A stretch of DNA of 52,001 nt from Candidatus Aphodenecus pullistercoris (GCA_017694495.1 JADIMU010000001.1:1-52001), one strand, 5' to 3'. Counted from the stretch's first letter, positions 25,911 through 35,422 are shown. Translations and numbers: made by a program. Notes: generated by a model from the letters alone, not told the origin.

Positions 25911-27608
25911 TCAGATCTCTTCGTCCTTGGCCTTCAGAATGTCGCCAAGGGAGAAGGTGTCATCGTCCTCGTCGTTGTCCGCCATGTACTTGGCCATCTC
26001 GGACTCCTGGTTCTTCTTGATCATCTCCTTGATGGAGAGGGAGAGCTTCTGGGTCTGGGGGTTGATCTCGACGACCATGGCGGTGATCGGATCGCCGACC
26101 TTGAAGTTCTCGAGGACCTTGTCGCTGTACTCCTCATCGGGTCCGACGAGGTTGTACTTGGAGATCAGTCCCTCGATGTCGCCAGGAACCTTCACGAAGA
26201 CGCCGAAGTCGGTGACGTTCGAGACGGTACCGGTGATGACGGAGTACTTGGGATAGTTCCTCCTGAGGTTGGACCAGGGGTTGCCACCAAGCTCCTTGAC
26301 GGAGAGGCGGATCCTCCTGTTCTGGGGCTCGACACGGGTCACCTGAACCTCGAGCTCGTCGCCCTCCTTGCAGAACTGGGACATGTTCTTGAGCTTCTTC
26401 GTCCAGGATACGTCGTCCATGTGGAGGAAGCCGTCGATGCCGTTCTCAAGGGTGACGAAGGCGCCGCTGGATGTGACCTTGGCGACTGTGCCCTTCACGA
26501 CTGTGCCGACAGGATAGCGCTCAGCGATGGTGTCCCAGGGATTGTCCTGGAGCTGCTTGAGACCGAGGGAGACCCTCTTCTTGTCGAGGTCGTAGCCGAG
26601 GATCTTGGCCTGGACGACGTCGCCGATCTTGACGACCTCGGCCGGGTTGGTGATCTTCCTCGTCCAGCTCAGCTCGGAGATGTGGGCAAGGCCCTCGATG
26701 CCGGGCTCGAGCTCGATGAAGACGCCGAAGCTCGTGATCTTCGTGACGGGAGCCGTGATGACGTCACCGACATGGTACTTGTCGGCGAAGGTCGTCCAGG
26801 GATCGGCCGTCATGTGCTTCAGGGAGAGGTTGATCTTCTGCGTCTCGGGGTCGATGTTGATCAGCCTGAGCTGGACGACCTGACCCTTCTTGACGAAGTC
26901 CTTGGGCTTGGTGACGTGGCCCCAGCTCATGTCGTTGATGTGCAGCAGACCGTCGAAGCCACCCAGGTCGATGAAGGCGCCGAAGCTGGTGAAGCTCTTG
27001 ACCTCGCCCTGGACGACGTCACCGATCTGGACCGAGTCGAAGAACTTCTTCTTGTTCTCGGCGATGATCTTCTCGAGATACTCCCTTCTGTTGACGACGG
27101 ACTTCATCTTGCTCGCACCATGGAACTTGTCGATGATGAAGTAGTCCGTCTTGCCGATCAGGGACTCGGGATCCTCGACCCTGACGACATCTGCCTTGGA
27201 GAGGGGGCAGAAGCCCTTATAGTCTGCTCCGAGGTCGACCTCGAAGCCGCCTTTGATCACCTTGCTGAACTTGCCAAGCACAGGAGTCCTGTTCTCGGCA
27301 GCCTCGCGGAGGGCCTCTGTGCGCTCCTTCGCGTCAGCCTTCCTCTTCGAGACGATGACCTGGCCACCCTTGCCTTCCTTGTTGACGATGACGACATTGA
27401 CCTTGTCGCCGAGCTTCGGCAACTCGATGAACTCGTCTACAGGAATCTTTCCCTCGCTCTTGTAGCCCACATCGACAAAAACATAGTCGTTATTTAACTG
27501 TACAACAGTTCCGGTTACGATCTGACCGTCTTCAATGCCCGCAAGTGACTTTAGATACTGCTCCTGCAGGAGGGACTGCATGTCAGTCATCTGAGTTTCA
27601 TCTTCCAC
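25911..27608 (-). CDS. rpsA: 30S ribosomal protein S1
   Basis: Brings mRNA to the 30S subunit. The 565 residues form a row of six S1 (OB-fold) repeats with the recurring pattern GxV-FGAFV/I-G-GLLH-SWT (for example SFGAFIDLGGFDGLLHIND and SFGVFIELEPGIEGLAHIS), plus an acidic C-terminal tail. The start is GTG at 27608, 8 nt after AGGAG (27621-27617); the frame runs further upstream but without signal. It lies 19 nt after cmk, the common cmk-rpsA pairing. Confidence 0.95.
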   Translation of the reverse strand: MEDETQMTDMQSLLQEQYLKSLAGIEDGQIVTGTVVQLNNDYVFVDVGYKSEGKIPVDEFIELPKLGDKVNVVIVNKEGKGGQVIVSKRKADAKERTEALREAAENRTPVLGKFSKVIKGGFEVDLGADYKGFCPLSKADVVRVEDPESLIGKTDYFIIDKFHGASKMKSVVNRREYLEKIIAENKKKFFDSVQIGDVVQGEVKSFTSFGAFIDLGGFDGLLHINDMSWGHVTKPKDFVKKGQVVQLRLINIDPETQKINLSLKHMTADPWTTFADKYHVGDVITAPVTKITSFGVFIELEPGIEGLAHISELSWTRKITNPAEVVKIGDVVQAKILGYDLDKKRVSLGLKQLQDNPWDTIAERYPVGTVVKGTVAKVTSSGAFVTLENGIDGFLHMDDVSWTKKLKNMSQFCKEGDELEVQVTRVEPQNRRIRLSVKELGGNPWSNLRRNYPKYSVITGTVSNVTDFGVFVKVPGDIEGLISKYNLVGPDEEYSDKVLENFKVGDPITAMVVEINPQTQKLSLSIKEMIKKNQESEMAKYMADNDEDDDTFSLGDILKAKDEEI

Positions 27609-27627
27609 TTCTTTGACTCCTATCCGA

Positions 27628-28284
27628 TTACTTGTCGACGCCCATGCCGGAGCGCGAGCGCACAACTGAAACAACTTTCTCACAAACTTGTGCGATGGTC
27701 AAGTGAGAAGTGTCTATGATGACGGCATCTGGAGCCACTTTGAGGGAGCCGACTTCCTTGTTCCTGTCCCTCTCGTCCCTTTCCATGATCAGGCGCAGGA
27801 CTTCCTCGTAGGACTGGCCTTCCCCCTGCTGGGCGATGCGGCGCTGGGCACGCACCTGAGGTGTGGCGTCGAAGTAGAACTTGCACGCTGCGTCGGGGAA
27901 GATGACGGTCGTCGTATCACGCCCTTCGGTGACGATGTCCATCTGGCCGGCGATGCGCCTCACGGCATCCGTGACGACCTGTCTCAGCCTGGGATCGGTG
28001 GAGACGATGCTGCTGGCCCTGTCGACGGGTTTCGTGTGGAGCCTGTCCTCGACATCCTCACCGTCGACGCACAGGTCGCCATCCTTCACGCTGAAGGCGA
28101 GCGAACGGGCAAGCGACAGCGCCCCTTCCCTATCCTCAGGATCCCCACCCTTCTCCAGAAGGCTGTAGGCGATTGCCCTGTAGAAGGAGCCTGTGTTGAG
28201 GAAGTAGTATCCAAGCTCCTTCGCGACGAGCTTCGCGATTGTGCTCTTCCCGCAGCCGGCGGGTCCGTCGATCGCGACGATCAT
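27628..28284 (-). CDS. cmk: Cytidylate kinase
   Basis: Phosphorylates CMP and dCMP. The 218 residues have the P-loop IDGPAGCGKSTIAK at the very start, the NMP-binding region NTGSFYRAIAYSLL, and TEGRDTTTVIFPDA, then the lid region with RDERDRNKEVGSLK. The ATG at 28284 overlaps the rluB stop (ATGA). A longer open frame upstream is a shadow of rluB. Confidence 0.95.
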   Translation of the reverse strand: MIVAIDGPAGCGKSTIAKLVAKELGYYFLNTGSFYRAIAYSLLEKGGDPEDREGALSLARSLAFSVKDGDLCVDGEDVEDRLHTKPVDRASSIVSTDPRLRQVVTDAVRRIAGQMDIVTEGRDTTTVIFPDAACKFYFDATPQVRAQRRIAQQGEGQSYEEVLRLIMERDERDRNKEVGSLKVAPDAVIIDTSHLTIAQVCEKVVSVVRSRSGMGVDK

Positions 28285-29090
28285 GCCTTGCCCTCCAGCT
28301 TCTTCGTAGAGCTCTGACGGCTCTTCTTCGCCGCGACCATGCGGCGCGGCGATCCGTCGAGGCTGGTCCTGCCGGCCAGAAGGCCGTCGATCTCGCGCCT
28401 GGAGAGGTTGCGGAAGTCGCCCGGCTCGAGCCGGCCGAGCTCGATGCATCCGATCCTCACCCGTGTCAGTCCCTTGACTTCGTAGCCGAGGTAGCTGAAG
28501 ATCTTGCGTATCTCGCGGTTCTTGCCCTCTGTGAGGACGATGCGCACATAGTCCCGTCTGGGCATGTAGGAAAAGCTCTTGATCCTGTAGGGCTGGCTCA
28601 TGTCGATGTACAGGCCCTTGAGCGCCTTGTGCAGGTCCTCGGCCTCAGGCTTGCGGTCGAGATGGACGATGTACTCCTTCTCGATCTCGCAGCGCGGATG
28701 GGTGACCTTGTTCGCGAAGTCTCCGTCGTTGGTGAAGAGGATCAGGCCGTTGCTCTCCTTGTCCAGGCGGCCGACGTTGAACAGCAGATGCTGGTCGCGG
28801 ATCTGGATGAGGTCGCGGGCATAGCGGTCCTCCTTGGGGTCGTAGTTCGTGCACACATAGCCGCGCGGCTTGTTCAGGGCGATGTAGTACAGCTTGTCGG
28901 TCAGCTCGATCGTCTCACCGTCGACCTGGACGATGTCCTCGGGAAGGACCTTGACGCCCATCTCCTTTACCGTCCTGTTGTTGACCATGACGCGCCCATC
29001 GGCGATGAGGGTCTCGCAGAAGCGTCTGCCGCCGACCCCACACTTGGCCATGTAGACCTGCAGCCTCATGGCCTCCTCTCTCTCACTCAT
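28281..29090 (-). CDS. rRNA pseudouridine synthase, RluB/RsuA family
   Basis: Makes pseudouridine in rRNA. An S4 RNA-binding domain (LQVYMAKCGVGGRRFCETLIADGRV) is followed by the RsuA/RluB catalytic domain: NKPRGYVCTN, the catalytic-Asp block NVGRLDKESNGLILFTNDGDF, and GKNREIRKIFSYLGYEV. The C-terminus is a basic tail. I chose ATG at 29090, overlapping the scpB stop; ATG at 29069, next to a purine-rich stretch, is possible. It sits beside scpB, as in many bacteria, and RluB is the likeliest member. Confidence 0.92.
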   Translation of the reverse strand: MSEREEAMRLQVYMAKCGVGGRRFCETLIADGRVMVNNRTVKEMGVKVLPEDIVQVDGETIELTDKLYYIALNKPRGYVCTNYDPKEDRYARDLIQIRDQHLLFNVGRLDKESNGLILFTNDGDFANKVTHPRCEIEKEYIVHLDRKPEAEDLHKALKGLYIDMSQPYRIKSFSYMPRRDYVRIVLTEGKNREIRKIFSYLGYEVKGLTRVRIGCIELGRLEPGDFRNLSRREIDGLLAGRTSLDGSPRRMVAAKKSRQSSTKKLEGKA

Positions 29091-29670
29091 CCTTGAAAAG
29101 TTCTCCTTCATCCTCTTCGTCGCCCTTGTCGAAGCGCTGCCTGTCGATCTCGCTGAGACGTGGCAGGTCGCTGATCGACTTCAGGCCGAACTCGAAGAGG
29201 AACTTGCGGCTCGTGCCGTAGAGGCAGGGATGCCCCTGCACGTCCTTGCGTCCCACGACCTTGATGTACTCCCTCTCCCTGAGGAGGCGGACGATCGAGT
29301 CGGAGGCGACGCCCCTGATGTTGTCTATCTCCTTGCGCGTGATCGGCTGGCTGTATGCCACGATGGACAGCGTCTCCATTGCCGCGCGTGTCAGCCTGCG
29401 GTCGACCTTCCGCCCGTAGGTGGAGCGCAGCAGGTCGTAAAGGTCGCTGCATGGGGCGAACTCCCAGCTTCCGTCGCTGTTCTCCTTAAGCCTCAGGCCA
29501 TGGCCCCTTTCCTGATAGGCCTCGTCAAGCTCACCGAGGGCCTTCTTCACGCTCTTGGCGTCAAGGTTGGTCATCGAGCACAGCCGCTCGAGGTCGAGCG
29601 CCTCGTTCTCGATGAAGAGGACGCACTCGACGATGCGGGCATCGGTGCTCATCAGCTGGTTCTTCGTCAT
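29083..29670 (-). CDS. scpB: Segregation and condensation protein B
   Basis: Condensin accessory subunit that dimerises and binds ScpA. The 195 residues form two winged-helix domains, with the family block AAMETLSIVAYSQPITRKEIDNIRGVASDSIVRLLRER and a short acidic tail. The ATG at 29670 overlaps the scpA stop by one base (TGATG). Its partner SMC is encoded at the left end of the window. Confidence 0.94.
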   Translation of the reverse strand: MTKNQLMSTDARIVECVLFIENEALDLERLCSMTNLDAKSVKKALGELDEAYQERGHGLRLKENSDGSWEFAPCSDLYDLLRSTYGRKVDRRLTRAAMETLSIVAYSQPITRKEIDNIRGVASDSIVRLLREREYIKVVGRKDVQGHPCLYGTSRKFLFEFGLKSISDLPRLSEIDRQRFDKGDEEDEGELFKDE

Positions 29671-30626
29671 CACTCATCCTCGTCGAGGAGGTCCTCCTCG
29701 TCACCGACATAGGTCTCTTCAGGGAGGCTGGACTCCTTGCCCTCCTCCTCGTCGAGGGCCTCGTCGATCTCGGCCTTGCGCTCCTGGGAGATTATCGAGA
29801 AGTCGTCGGGATCGGCAAGATCGTTCTCGACGACCTCATCATAGTCCTTGTCATACTCGTCGGCAAGCTGGGGACTCCAGTCCTGCGGGCGCAGGACGAT
29901 GTAGATCTCGCCGTAGGGCTCCTTCTGCTGGAAGATGATCACCTTGTCCTTGGCCGCCTCGAGGATGGCCATGAAGGAGCATATGATGTGCAGCGGCTGG
30001 TCGAAATGGAGGATGACCTGGCTGATCGTGACCTCGTCGTTCTCCTCAAGCAGCTCCATCATATAGGCCCTCTTCTCCTTGACGGTGACCTCCTTGAAGA
30101 CGTTGAAGAGCTTCGTCGGCGCCTTCGTCTCGAGGATGCGGGTATAGGTCTCCAGCAGATCCTGGATGCTCAGCCCCTTGAAGAGGTCCTCGTCGAGGAA
30201 TGGAAGGGCGAAGAAGTTCTCACGCCGCGGGATGTGGAAGTTGTCGCCAGTGGCCGCACCGGTCAGCAGGTCGGTATAGCGCTTGAACTTCTGGTACTCG
30301 AGCAGGCGCTCGACGAGCTCCTTCCTCGGGTCCTCGTATTCCTCGTCGAACTCGACATCATGAGGCAGGAGCATCCTGCTCTTGATGTACAGCAGGTCTG
30401 CGGCCATCTTGTAGAAGTCGGCCAGGTTGCGCAGGCCGGAGTCCTTGTGCTGGTCGATGTAGTCGAGGAACTGCTGCGTGATCTCGGCTATGGGAATGTT
30501 GTAGATGTTGATCTCCGACTTCTGGATCTGGTACAGCAGGAGGTCGAGGGGACCCTCGAACTCCTGTGTCCTGAAGACCTGCTTCTCCTCCTCGTCGAAG
30601 ATGAGGTCCCGTGCGGCGTTGTCCAA
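29670..30626 (-). CDS. scpA: Segregation and condensation protein A
   Basis: Kleisin that bridges the two SMC heads. The 318 residues begin with the family signature FEGPLDLLLYQIQKSEINIYNIPIAEIT and LADFYKMAADLLYIKSRMLLP, and the C-terminal winged helix lies near VTISQVILHFDQPLHIICSF. An acidic tail of about 60 residues extends past the usual length. The start is TTG at 30626, 7 nt after GGGAAGG and 2 nt after the recA stop. Confidence 0.94.
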   Translation of the reverse strand: MDNAARDLIFDEEEKQVFRTQEFEGPLDLLLYQIQKSEINIYNIPIAEITQQFLDYIDQHKDSGLRNLADFYKMAADLLYIKSRMLLPHDVEFDEEYEDPRKELVERLLEYQKFKRYTDLLTGAATGDNFHIPRRENFFALPFLDEDLFKGLSIQDLLETYTRILETKAPTKLFNVFKEVTVKEKRAYMMELLEENDEVTISQVILHFDQPLHIICSFMAILEAAKDKVIIFQQKEPYGEIYIVLRPQDWSPQLADEYDKDYDEVVENDLADPDDFSIISQERKAEIDEALDEEEGKESSLPEETYVGDEEDLLDEDE

Positions 30627-30628
30627 GG

Positions 30629-31696
30629 TCAGGCCTTCCCGGCTTCGCCCTTCTCCTCGGTCTTGGCTTCCTTGGAGGGGAACATCTTCTCACGCAGCCG
30701 GGCCACGAGCTCAGAGGTCAGCTCAGGATTGTTCTCGAAGTACTCGACCGTCTTCTCCCTGCCCTGCGCGATCTTCTCGCCGTTGTAGGAATACCATGAG
30801 CCGGACTTCTCGACCATGTCGTACTTCAAGGCCGCGTCGAGCATGCTGCCCACGTAGCTGATTCCCTTGCCGAAGAGCAGGTCGAGCTCGCACTTCTTGA
30901 AGGGGGGAGCGACCTTGTTCTTCACGATCTTGACGCGCACACGGTTGCCGTAGATGTCGTCCTGGCCCTTGCCGAGCGTGTCGATCTTGCGCACATCCAT
31001 CCTCACTGAGGCGTAGAACTTCAATGCGTTGCCGCCGGTCGTCGTCTCGGGATTGCCGAACATGACGCCGATCTTCATCCTGAGCTGGTTGATGAAGATG
31101 ATCGTCGTATTGCTCTTGGACAGGATGCCTGTGAGCTTGCGCAAAGCCTGGCTCATCAGACGGGCCTGGACGCCCATGTGGCTGTCACCCATGTCGCCTT
31201 CGATCTCGGCCTGGGGCGTCAGGGCGGCGACGGAGTCGACGACGATGATGTCGACGGCGCCCGAGCGCACGAGGGACTCGGCGATCTCGAGGGCCTGCTC
31301 GCCGTTGTCAGGCTGGCTTATCCACAGCTCGTCGATGTCGACGCCGAGGTTCTTCGCATAGGCCGGGTCCAGGGCGTGCTCCGCATCGATGAAGGCGGCG
31401 ATGCCGCCAAGCTTCTGGCTCTCGGCGATGGCATGGAGGGCGAGCGTCGTCTTGCCAGAGCTCTCCGGACCGTAGATCTCGATGATCCTGCCCTTGGGAT
31501 AGCCTCCGACTCCGAGGGCCTCGTCCAGAAGGAGGGAGCCCGAGGGGATGACTTCGACGTCCATCGTCCCCTGTGCGTCGCCAAGCCTCATCAGGGAGCC
31601 CTTGCCGAACTGCTTGTCGATCTGGCTGCGTGCAGCCTCGAGGGCCTGCTCACGCGCCTTCTGCACGTCAGTTGAAATCTCAGCGATCTTTGCCAT
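30629..31696 (-). CDS. recA: Recombinase RecA
   Basis: DNA strand-exchange ATPase and LexA co-protease. The 355 residues include Walker [21 protein letters not shown], Walker [17 protein letters not shown], the L2 DNA-binding loop [17 protein letters not shown] and the C-terminal domain. TAGGAGA lies 8 nt before the ATG. It is within a long co-directional cluster, between dtd and scpA; no SOS box was recognised upstream. Confidence 0.98.
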   Translation of the reverse strand: MAKIAEISTDVQKAREQALEAARSQIDKQFGKGSLMRLGDAQGTMDVEVIPSGSLLLDEALGVGGYPKGRIIEIYGPESSGKTTLALHAIAESQKLGGIAAFIDAEHALDPAYAKNLGVDIDELWISQPDNGEQALEIAESLVRSGAVDIIVVDSVAALTPQAEIEGDMGDSHMGVQARLMSQALRKLTGILSKSNTTIIFINQLRMKIGVMFGNPETTTGGNALKFYASVRMDVRKIDTLGKGQDDIYGNRVRVKIVKNKVAPPFKKCELDLLFGKGISYVGSMLDAALKYDMVEKSGSWYSYNGEKIAQGREKTVEYFENNPELTSELVARLREKMFPSKEAKTEEKGEAGKA

Positions 31697-31718
31697 TCTT
31701 GAATCTCCTATCGAGGCC

Positions 31719-32192
31719 TTATACGGAATCTCCGTCCCTTTTGTGCAGGAGCCTGTCGGACTCCAGTATGAAGGTCTCCGGCCCGTCGTTGACGTAGGCG
31801 ACCTTCATGTGGGCCCCGAAGAGGCCTGTCTGGACTCTATAACCCATTTGGCCCAGCTTTTCAACAGCCTTCTCGTAGAGGCTGCGGGCCAGATCGGCTC
31901 CCGCCGCCGTCTCGAATCCGGGCCTGTTGCCCTTGTAGATGTCGCCCGCCAAGGTGAACTGGCTGACGATGAGGATGTCACCACCGCTCGAGGCGAGGTT
32001 CAGGTTCATCTTGCCATTGGCGTCCTTGAAGATCCTCAGCTTCATCATCTTCTCGAGGAAGGGGTCGAGGATGGACTCCTCATCCCCCTTCTCCACCCCG
32101 AAGTAGACGAGCATGCCGCGCTCGATCTGGCCAACAATGATGCCGTCGACCTTGACGCTGGCCTCCTCGACGGTCTGTATCACGGCCTTCAA
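31719..32192 (-). CDS. dtd: D-aminoacyl-tRNA deacylase
   Basis: Removes D-amino acids wrongly attached to tRNA. The 157 residues carry the two hallmark motifs VSQFTLAGD and GNRPGF (cross-subunit active site). The start is TTG at 32192, overlapping the rpe stop as TTGA, so translation is coupled. The frame continues upstream as a shadow of rpe. Confidence 0.94.
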   Translation of the reverse strand: MKAVIQTVEEASVKVDGIIVGQIERGMLVYFGVEKGDEESILDPFLEKMMKLRIFKDANGKMNLNLASSGGDILIVSQFTLAGDIYKGNRPGFETAAGADLARSLYEKAVEKLGQMGYRVQTGLFGAHMKVAYVNDGPETFILESDRLLHKRDGDSV

Positions 32193-32866
32193 TGGAAGCT
32201 CTCCTCGGCCAGGGCCAGCATCCTCTCCATGAAGAGGGCCTTGTCGACCTCGCCGAAGAAGGCGGAGCCGGTGACGGCGACGTCGGCGCCGGCGGCCACC
32301 ACGTCCTGGATCGTGTCCAGATTGACGCCACCGTCGACGCTGACCAGATAGGAATAGTCCTCGCTCTGGCGGATCTCGCACAGCTCGACGACCTTGTCCA
32401 TGCAGCTCTGGATCAGGCGCTGTCCACCGTAGCCCGGATTGACCGTCATGACGAGGACGAGGTCGACGAGGTCAAGGAGGGGACGGATCGCAGACACTGG
32501 CGTGGAGGGGACGATCGAGATGCCGCACTTGACGCCCTTGTCGCGGATCATGTTGAGGGCGCGGTTGAGGTGGATGCAGCTCTCCTGATGTATCGTGATG
32601 TAGTCGCATCCGGCATCGACGAAGGCCGGTATGTGGCGCTCAGGCTCGACCACCATGAGGTGGGCGTCGAAGACCAGGTCGCTGTGGGGTCTGAGGTCCT
32701 TGACGAGCTTGGGGCCGAAGGTGATCTGGGGCACGAAGACCCCGTCCATGACGTCAAGATGCAGGAAACGCGCCCCGCTCTCCTCGACCTCTGCGACCGC
32801 CGCCCTCATGTTTGAGAAGTCGGCCGAGAGGATGGAAGGGGCTATCTCGATTCTTTGGCTCTTCAT
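32189..32866 (-). CDS. rpe: Ribulose-phosphate 3-epimerase
   Basis: Pentose-phosphate pathway enzyme interconverting ribulose-5-P and xylulose-5-P. The 225-residue TIM barrel shows APSILSADF, LHLDVMDGVFVPQITFGP, DAHLMVVEPE, VMTVNPGYGGQ and VDGGVN, including both metal/catalytic Asp residues. The ATG lies 8 nt after TAGAAT (extended by TGC), so it probably has its own leaderless promoter inside the cluster. Confidence 0.95.
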   Translation of the reverse strand: MKSQRIEIAPSILSADFSNMRAAVAEVEESGARFLHLDVMDGVFVPQITFGPKLVKDLRPHSDLVFDAHLMVVEPERHIPAFVDAGCDYITIHQESCIHLNRALNMIRDKGVKCGISIVPSTPVSAIRPLLDLVDLVLVMTVNPGYGGQRLIQSCMDKVVELCEIRQSEDYSYLVSVDGGVNLDTIQDVVAAGADVAVTGSAFFGEVDKALFMERMLALAEESFH

Positions 32867-32874
32867 GAATCCTG

Positions 32875-32883
32875 ATTCTAGCA
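32875..32883 (-). promoter_or_regulatory. Extended -10 upstream of rpe
   Basis: TGCTAGAAT on the minus strand ends 8 nt before the rpe ATG. The -35 is poor. One of five cases with this spacing. Confidence 0.4.
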
Positions 32884-32895
32884 CAATATGGAGTC

Positions 32896-33576
32896 TCAGC
32901 CCACTCCCAGATCGGTGTTCTCGAGAAGGAGCTCGGCCTTCGTGCTTTGCGCAAGGAGGCCTGGCAAGGTGGCCTTGGCCCAGCGGGAGAGCTCCTCGTC
33001 CCGCCTGACGGACGTGGAGTTCGGGCAGAAGAGGTTGACCGAGTAGTAGTCGAAGCTGTCCTCGGCGATCCTTATCGACGAGAGCACATCTTCCCTGCTC
33101 TGCCCCTCGACGCCCACGAGGAGACATACTCCTTCGAAGTACCGCCTCACCTCCTGTGGCGTGACATCCTCCCCGATACCCTTCCGCCAGGCGGTGCGCA
33201 GCTGGCCCGAGAAGCTCTCGACGCCCGTCCTGAAGTGGACGCGGCAAGGAAAGCGGGAAGCGAAGTCGGCCAGCCTGTTCCTGTACATCCAGTGGGCCTC
33301 GAACCAGAGGTCCTGGATGCCCTTCTCCACAACGATCGATGCGATGAGGTCCACAGTCCTCCCATCCAGTTCCATGGCGCTGCCCGAGTTGATGACGTCA
33401 AGCACGCCGAAGTCCCCGCTGACGAGCTCAAGGACGGCCCTGTTCACCTCATACGGGTCTCCTGAAGTGTCCAGGTGGTAGTCGCAGAAGGTGCACTTCC
33501 TCCAGCGGCAGCCAAGCCCCTGGAGGAGGACGAACTCCCGTCTCAGGCCCTTTTCGATGCGGCTGTAGCGGATCAT
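32896..33576 (-). CDS. Radical SAM protein, candidate queuine lyase (QueL-like)
   Basis: A 226-residue radical SAM enzyme. The cluster motif GCRWRKCTFCDYH has spacing C-x4-C-x2-C rather than the usual C-x3-C-x2-C. A GSAME-like segment (INSGSAMELDG) follows in the SAM-binding region. The ATG overlaps the yhhQ stop (ATGA), so the two are translated together. In gut Clostridia a radical SAM queuine lyase (QueL) works with queuosine-precursor transporters to yield preQ1. Context makes this the best hypothesis, but I could not compare sequences. It is not QueE, whose motif differs. Confidence 0.65.
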   Translation of the reverse strand: MIRYSRIEKGLRREFVLLQGLGCRWRKCTFCDYHLDTSGDPYEVNRAVLELVSGDFGVLDVINSGSAMELDGRTVDLIASIVVEKGIQDLWFEAHWMYRNRLADFASRFPCRVHFRTGVESFSGQLRTAWRKGIGEDVTPQEVRRYFEGVCLLVGVEGQSREDVLSSIRIAEDSFDYYSVNLFCPNSTSVRRDEELSRWAKATLPGLLAQSTKAELLLENTDLGVG

Positions 33577-34244
33577 GCGAACCTCCGCTCAAGCCAGGCG
33601 ACGAGGCCATAGGCGAGAGGCGTGCCGAAGAGGGCCTCGATCAGGAGCTTGGCGGCGTACTGGACGAGGATCATCGAGACGAGCTCGGATGCGGGGACGG
33701 TGAAGCTGAAGCCGAGGATGACGAAGAGGACCGTGTCGAAGAGGTAGCCGACCATCGAGGAGCCGATCGTGCGCACCCACAGCTTCTCCCTCCGCTTCTG
33801 CCGGCTTCGGATCCACACGAGGGCCTTGGCGTTGGCGAGCTCACCGGAGAGGAAGCTTATGAGGCTCGCGGCCACGATGCGCGGCACATAGCCGAAGATC
33901 GTCTCGTAGGCGCTCTGGGTGTCTGCCATGTAGTCCGGGTATGGAAGGACGATTCCAAGGGCCGTGAAGAGGACCAGGAGGATGTTGCACAGGAAGCTCA
34001 GCCAGATGACGCGTCGAGCCACCTTGTAGCCCCAGACTTCGGCAAGGACGTCACCAAGCATGTAGGTCAGCGGAAAGGTGATCGTCCCGGCGTCGAAGAG
34101 CGACAGTGGTCCGATCGAGATGACTTTGACGGCCATGAGGTTGGCGGTCAGATACAGTGTGATCAACAGGCAGGATACGACTACAAGGGCGTTGAAGTCG
34201 CCATCCCGGTTTTTTGAAGGGTTTTCCGGCACCTTTTCGTTCAT
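33573..34244 (-). CDS. Queuosine precursor transporter, YhhQ family
   Basis: A 223-residue inner-membrane protein with about six hydrophobic segments. Family blocks are TANLMAVKVISIGPLSLFDAGTITFPLTYMLGDVLAEVWGYK and, later, GSSMVGYLFDTVLFVILGF. YhhQ members import preQ0/preQ1, and some import queuine. The ATG is 8 nt downstream of TATAGT with no ribosome binding site, so the transcript looks leaderless. It heads the minus-strand cluster and is divergent from the AI-2E-family gene. Confidence 0.92.
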   Translation of the reverse strand: MNEKVPENPSKNRDGDFNALVVVSCLLITLYLTANLMAVKVISIGPLSLFDAGTITFPLTYMLGDVLAEVWGYKVARRVIWLSFLCNILLVLFTALGIVLPYPDYMADTQSAYETIFGYVPRIVAASLISFLSGELANAKALVWIRSRQKRREKLWVRTIGSSMVGYLFDTVLFVILGFSFTVPASELVSMILVQYAAKLLIEALFGTPLAYGLVAWLERRFA

Positions 34245-34252
34245 GACCCGGG

Positions 34253-34282
34253 ACTATAGCAGGAGGCGGGGCAGACAGGCAA
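34253..34282 (-). promoter_or_regulatory. Promoter of yhhQ (leaderless)
   Basis: Minus strand TTGCCT (34282-34277), 18-nt spacer, TATAGT (34258-34253), then 8 nt to the ATG at 34244. Confidence 0.5.
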
Positions 34283-34309
34283 GGCCCTTTTGTCCTATCA
34301 TTGTCAGCC

Positions 34310-35419
34310 ATGGAGACGCGTCGATTCCTCAGCTATCTGGCCCTTGGTGCCATCCTTGTCGTCCTGTACAACGTGACCGCCAACATCGGCCAGTTCTGGA
34401 GCGCGATGACAGGCTGGCTCTCCGCGGCCTTCCAGACCTTCTTCATCGGCATCGTCTTCGCCTTCGTCCTCAACATCCCCTCGTCATTCTTCGAGAGGAA
34501 GCTGGATGGAGCGACGAAGGGCCATGGACGGGCCGTAGGCATCCTGATCTCACTCGTCCTCCTCGTCATCGCCCTCGTCATCGTACTGGGCTTCCTCATC
34601 CCCTCCCTCATTGAAGCGGTCTCGACCCTGCTGCAGTCGGTCGGCGCCCTCTCCCAGCAGGTCTCGGGGGCCTCTGCGGACGGAGATGGAGGACTCGCGA
34701 CGGCCTTCTCCACCCTCCTGTCCTGGCTTGACATGTCACTCGACGAGCTCCAGGTCCTGCTCCTCGACTTCGCCCGTACCAACTCTCCGCGTCTGATCGA
34801 GAGCACGCTCAACACGATCATGGGCACGATAAACGGGGCCCTGACCTTCTTCATCAGCCTGATCTTCGCCATCTACTTCGTCAGCGCCAAGGAGATGATC
34901 AGCCGCCACATGAGGACCTTGCTGGCAATGGTCCGCCGTCCCCGCCTGGCAAACCGCGTCGAGCACGTCTTCTCATTGGCCTACCGCACATTTAAGAGCT
35001 TCGTCCTGGCCCAGGGCCTGGAGGCCGTCATCATCGGCTGCCTGTGCTTCGCCGGGATGTTCATCCTCCGACTGCCCCAGGCCTCCTCGATCGGTGTGCT
35101 CGTCGGAGTGACGGCCCTCATCCCCGTCTATGGAGCCTACGCGGGCGCCATCATCGGCGCAATCGTCATCGCCGTCTCCTCGCCCGTCCAGGCCGTCTTC
35201 TTCCTCGTCTTCCTCATCATCCTCCAGCAGCTCGAAGGCAACCTCATCTACCCCCGTGTCGTCGGAGGATCCCTCGGACTACCTCCCGTATACACCTTCA
35301 CACTGGTCACCGTATGCGGCGCCCTCTTCGGCCTTGTGGGCATGCTCTTCGCCGTACCCGTGGGCTCGATCCTCTACACCCTCCTCAAGGAGAGGAAGGC
35401 CCATCTGGAAGCCGCCTGA
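34310..35419 (+). CDS. AI-2E/PerM-family membrane transporter
   Basis: A 369-residue multi-pass protein of the AI-2E exporter/PerM family, whose members include signal exporters and Na+/H+ antiporters. Hydrophobic segments cluster at both ends, with a soluble loop in the middle. Family blocks include the C-terminal IGVLVGVTALIPVYGAYAGAIIG and QQLEGNLIYPRVVGGSLGLPPV. I chose ATG at 34310, 8 nt after TATCAT (34296-34301); a TTG at 34301 is in frame. The exact substrate is unknown. Confidence 0.88.
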   Translation: METRRFLSYLALGAILVVLYNVTANIGQFWSAMTGWLSAAFQTFFIGIVFAFVLNIPSSFFERKLDGATKGHGRAVGILISLVLLVIALVIVLGFLIPSLIEAVSTLLQSVGALSQQVSGASADGDGGLATAFSTLLSWLDMSLDELQVLLLDFARTNSPRLIESTLNTIMGTINGALTFFISLIFAIYFVSAKEMISRHMRTLLAMVRRPRLANRVEHVFSLAYRTFKSFVLAQGLEAVIIGCLCFAGMFILRLPQASSIGVLVGVTALIPVYGAYAGAIIGAIVIAVSSPVQAVFFLVFLIILQQLEGNLIYPRVVGGSLGLPPVYTFTLVTVCGALFGLVGMLFAVPVGSILYTLLKERKAHLEAA

Positions 35420-35422
35420 CAC

